A DNA stretch of 7,525 nt, from positions 1 to 7,525 of the forward strand of contig JAKAVW010000147.1 of assembly GCA_021827445.1 (NCBI GenBank). Direction: 5' to 3'. Numbering within the stretch: the stretch's first letter is position 1; the number at the start of each line of letters is the position of its first letter. The notes under the pieces are model-generated. The model saw nothing but the letters and a program-made list of their open reading frames with translations. It made no database searches and was not told the origin of the DNA. The DNA is from Pseudomonadota bacterium. GTDB lineage: Bacteria > Pseudomonadota > Gammaproteobacteria > Acidithiobacillales > Acidithiobacillaceae. Position numbers and translations under genes: made by a program. Positions 6,342 through 7,525 of this stretch are shown here, one piece after another.

Positions 6342-6379
6342 TTGAATGCCCATCTGTTATATATAATAATATGCTTATT
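6342..6379 (+). promoter_or_regulatory. Probable promoter and operator of the TolC-family gene
   Basis: TTGAAT (6342-6347) and AATAAT (6365-6370) are 17 bases apart; a perfect TATAAT is at 6362-6367 but only 14 bases from that -35, and TGTTATATA at 6355-6363 could act as an extended -10. This is the only strongly A+T-rich stretch in the 220-base gap. The 15-mer at 6365-6379 (AATAATATGCTTATT) resembles the element before the ArsR-family gene and overlaps the -10 region, where a repressor would block polymerase. The leader to the TolC start would be about 120 bases. No open frame of useful length was seen in the rest of the gap. Confidence 0.45.
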
Positions 6380-6471
6380 TTCTGACGGCCTTGCCGTGGC
6401 CTGGCGGGGCTGATTCGATAGGCGTGCGATGCTATGAAGGCTTTGCAAGGTCGTCCGGTTTCTTGAATGTG

Positions 6472-6486
6472 CGTCGCCTGGCGACG
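6472..6486 (+). other. Perfect 15-base palindrome next to the TolC ribosome site
   Basis: CGTCGCC-T-GGCGACG is a perfect inverted repeat. As RNA it folds into a five-pair G+C-rich stem with loop CCUGG, ending two bases before the GAGG ribosome site (6489-6492). It may influence translation or serve as a protein-binding site. Confidence 0.45.
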
Positions 6487-6498
6487 GCGAGGAAAAAC

Positions 6499-7525
6499 AT
6501 GCCCTTTCGTCCTCACAAAAAAACGTGCTCTGCTTTAATCGCGCTGCTGATGAGTGCCGGTGCCCCGTTGCCAGCCGTCGCCCTGGATTTCGATCAGTGC
6601 CTTGATCTCGCTCTCAAGCAAAATCCGCAGATGCTCCTGGCGCATGCCCGGCAGGCAGAAGCCAAGGGCGCTGTCTCCGAAGCGCGTGGTCACCTGCTCC
6701 CCAGGCTCGCGGCCTCTTTTTCTGCCAGCCAGTCGAACAACGCCTTGACCGTTTTCGGTATGAAGCTGTCGCAGCGGCAGGCGACCTTCAATGATTTTGG
6801 CGCGGGCCAATTTAATCCTGGTGCGCTGGGTGTGGCACCGACAGGGCTGAATCAACCGGGGAGTTACCACAATTTTGGCACCAGGTTGCAACTGGAGATT
6901 CCGATCTGGACTGGCGGGGCAACCTGGGGACGTTTGAGTCAGGCGCGGGCCATGCTGGAGGCGGCTCAGAGTGGCGACGTCATGGCGCGCCAGAAGCTGA
7001 TTTTCGCTGTTTTGCAGGCCTATGACAGTGTCATCGCCGCCAATGCCGGCATGGCGGTGGCGGATAAAGCCCAACGGGCGGCCGCCGCTTACGTCAAGAC
7101 CAGTCGCTCCCTGCTGGCGCATGGGGTGCTGGTAAAAAGTGATCTGCTGTCTGCGGAAGTGCATTTGGAAAAAGCTGAACTGGCCGTCGAAAGTGCCCGG
7201 AACGCCCAGGCCAATGCCCTGGACAATCTCACCATGCTCGTGGGCTGGCCGGAAGGACAGACTCTGACCGTGGACGGCCCCGTCCGGCCCACACTGCCTG
7301 CGGCGCCACTCGCCAGTCTGCAGGGCGACGCGCTGACCCGGAACGCCGGTATCGTTGCCCTCCGTCACCAGGTCAGGGCGGCCCAGGATGGCATTCGCGT
7401 CGCCCGTGCCGCTTATCTGCCCCACGTCAACGCCATGGCCAATCAGGAATGGAATGGCAGCACTCCGGGCAACGCGGCACCGTCTTATACCATCGGCGGA
7501 GAAGTGACCTGGAATGCGCTGGACT
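6499..7525 (+). CDS. TolC-family outer-membrane efflux protein (3' end outside window)
   Basis: Outer-membrane channel component of a tripartite efflux or type I secretion system. 342 codons are visible of an expected 420-480. A signal peptide occupies residues 1-28 (basic MPFRPHKK, hydrophobic core, cleavage at A-V-A before LDFDQ). The first outer-membrane-efflux repeat begins at LDFDQCLDLALKQNPQ (29-44), continues through a helical stretch with G-H-L-L-P-R-L (64-70), an extended loop region (75-125), and the strand LQLEIPIWTGG (130-140). Alternating-heptad helices follow, with the typical GVLVKSDLLSAEVHLEKAEL (209-228). The second repeat begins near 270 and RAAYLPHVNAMA (about 305) matches the equivalent of 64-70. 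ATG 6499 has AGGA (6490-6493) five bases upstream. An inner-membrane pump and adaptor gene would be expected beyond the window. It follows the ArsR-family gene and may be its target. Substrate cannot be assigned. Confidence 0.92.
   Translation, partial: MPFRPHKKTCSALIALLMSAGAPLPAVALDFDQCLDLALKQNPQMLLAHARQAEAKGAVSEARGHLLPRLAASFSASQSNNALTVFGMKLSQRQATFNDFGAGQFNPGALGVAPTGLNQPGSYHNFGTRLQLEIPIWTGGATWGRLSQARAMLEAAQSGDVMARQKLIFAVLQAYDSVIAANAGMAVADKAQRAAAAYVKTSRSLLAHGVLVKSDLLSAEVHLEKAELAVESARNAQANALDNLTMLVGWPEGQTLTVDGPVRPTLPAAPLASLQGDALTRNAGIVALRHQVRAAQDGIRVARAAYLPHVNAMANQEWNGSTPGNAAPSYTIGGEVTWNALD

Noticed and set aside
6431..6463. Short leader-peptide-like frame MKALQGRPVS in the TolC leader
   Set aside because: Ten codons, no good ribosome site, and no amino-acid run that would suggest attenuation.
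6535..7425. Long minus-strand open frame of 296 codons
   Set aside because: It is antisense to the TolC-family gene, whose signal peptide and repeats are clear; long antisense frames are common in GC-rich DNA.

Overview
The window looks like chromosomal DNA of a GC-rich, quinone-respiring, sulfur-associated proteobacterium. Acidithiobacillus or a close relative is the most likely source. This rests on the ubiquinone genes ubiH and ubiD, proteobacterial-type TatD and TcdA proteins, and an ArsR-family regulator with the cysteine spacing of sulfide/persulfide sensors. The genus is inferred from overall character, not proven. No transposase, phage gene, CRISPR array or integrase is visible.

Layout. 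(1) Positions 1-1067, minus strand: most of a UbiH-type ubiquinone-biosynthesis hydroxylase, cut by the window edge at its 3' end. (2) 1068-1196: a divergent promoter region. (3) 1197-2758, plus strand: a YjjV-like TatD metal hydrolase and the tRNA t6A dehydratase TcdA, overlapping by one base (TAATG). (4) 2759-2867: an A+T-rich gap with a weak hairpin. (5) 2868-5642, plus strand: a small SCP2-fold lipid-carrier-like protein, a PhnD-like periplasmic-binding-fold protein that lacks a signal peptide, and the decarboxylase UbiD. (6) 5643-5975: a terminator between convergent genes, tRNA-Gly(CCC) on the minus strand with a good sigma70-type promoter, and the promoter region of the next gene. (7) 5976-6278: a 100-residue ArsR-family repressor. 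(8) 6279-6498: a 220-base leader/promoter region. (9) 6499-7525, plus strand: a TolC-family outer-membrane efflux protein, running off the window.

How the genes may work together. UbiH and UbiD both act on the ubiquinone ring. The SCP2-like protein sits in the same transcriptional direction as ubiD, and other SCP2-domain proteins (UbiJ, UbiT) carry ubiquinone intermediates, so a link to quinone or lipid handling is reasonable but unproven. The orphan cytoplasmic PhnD-like protein has no transporter partners here and its role is unknown. At the right end, the ArsR-type protein has Cys31 and Cys97, 66 residues apart, the same spacing as the redox cysteines of SqrR (C41/C107) and BigR (C42/C108). 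A 15-bp A+T-rich dyad-like element occurs once before this gene and again (12/15 identical) in the promoter region of the TolC gene. Together these suggest a small sulfur-responsive regulator controlling itself and an efflux system. That is the most interesting hypothesis in the window.

A second pattern is that tatD and ubiD both lack a Shine-Dalgarno sequence and both have a -10-like hexamer ending exactly six bases before the ATG, which suggests leaderless transcripts.
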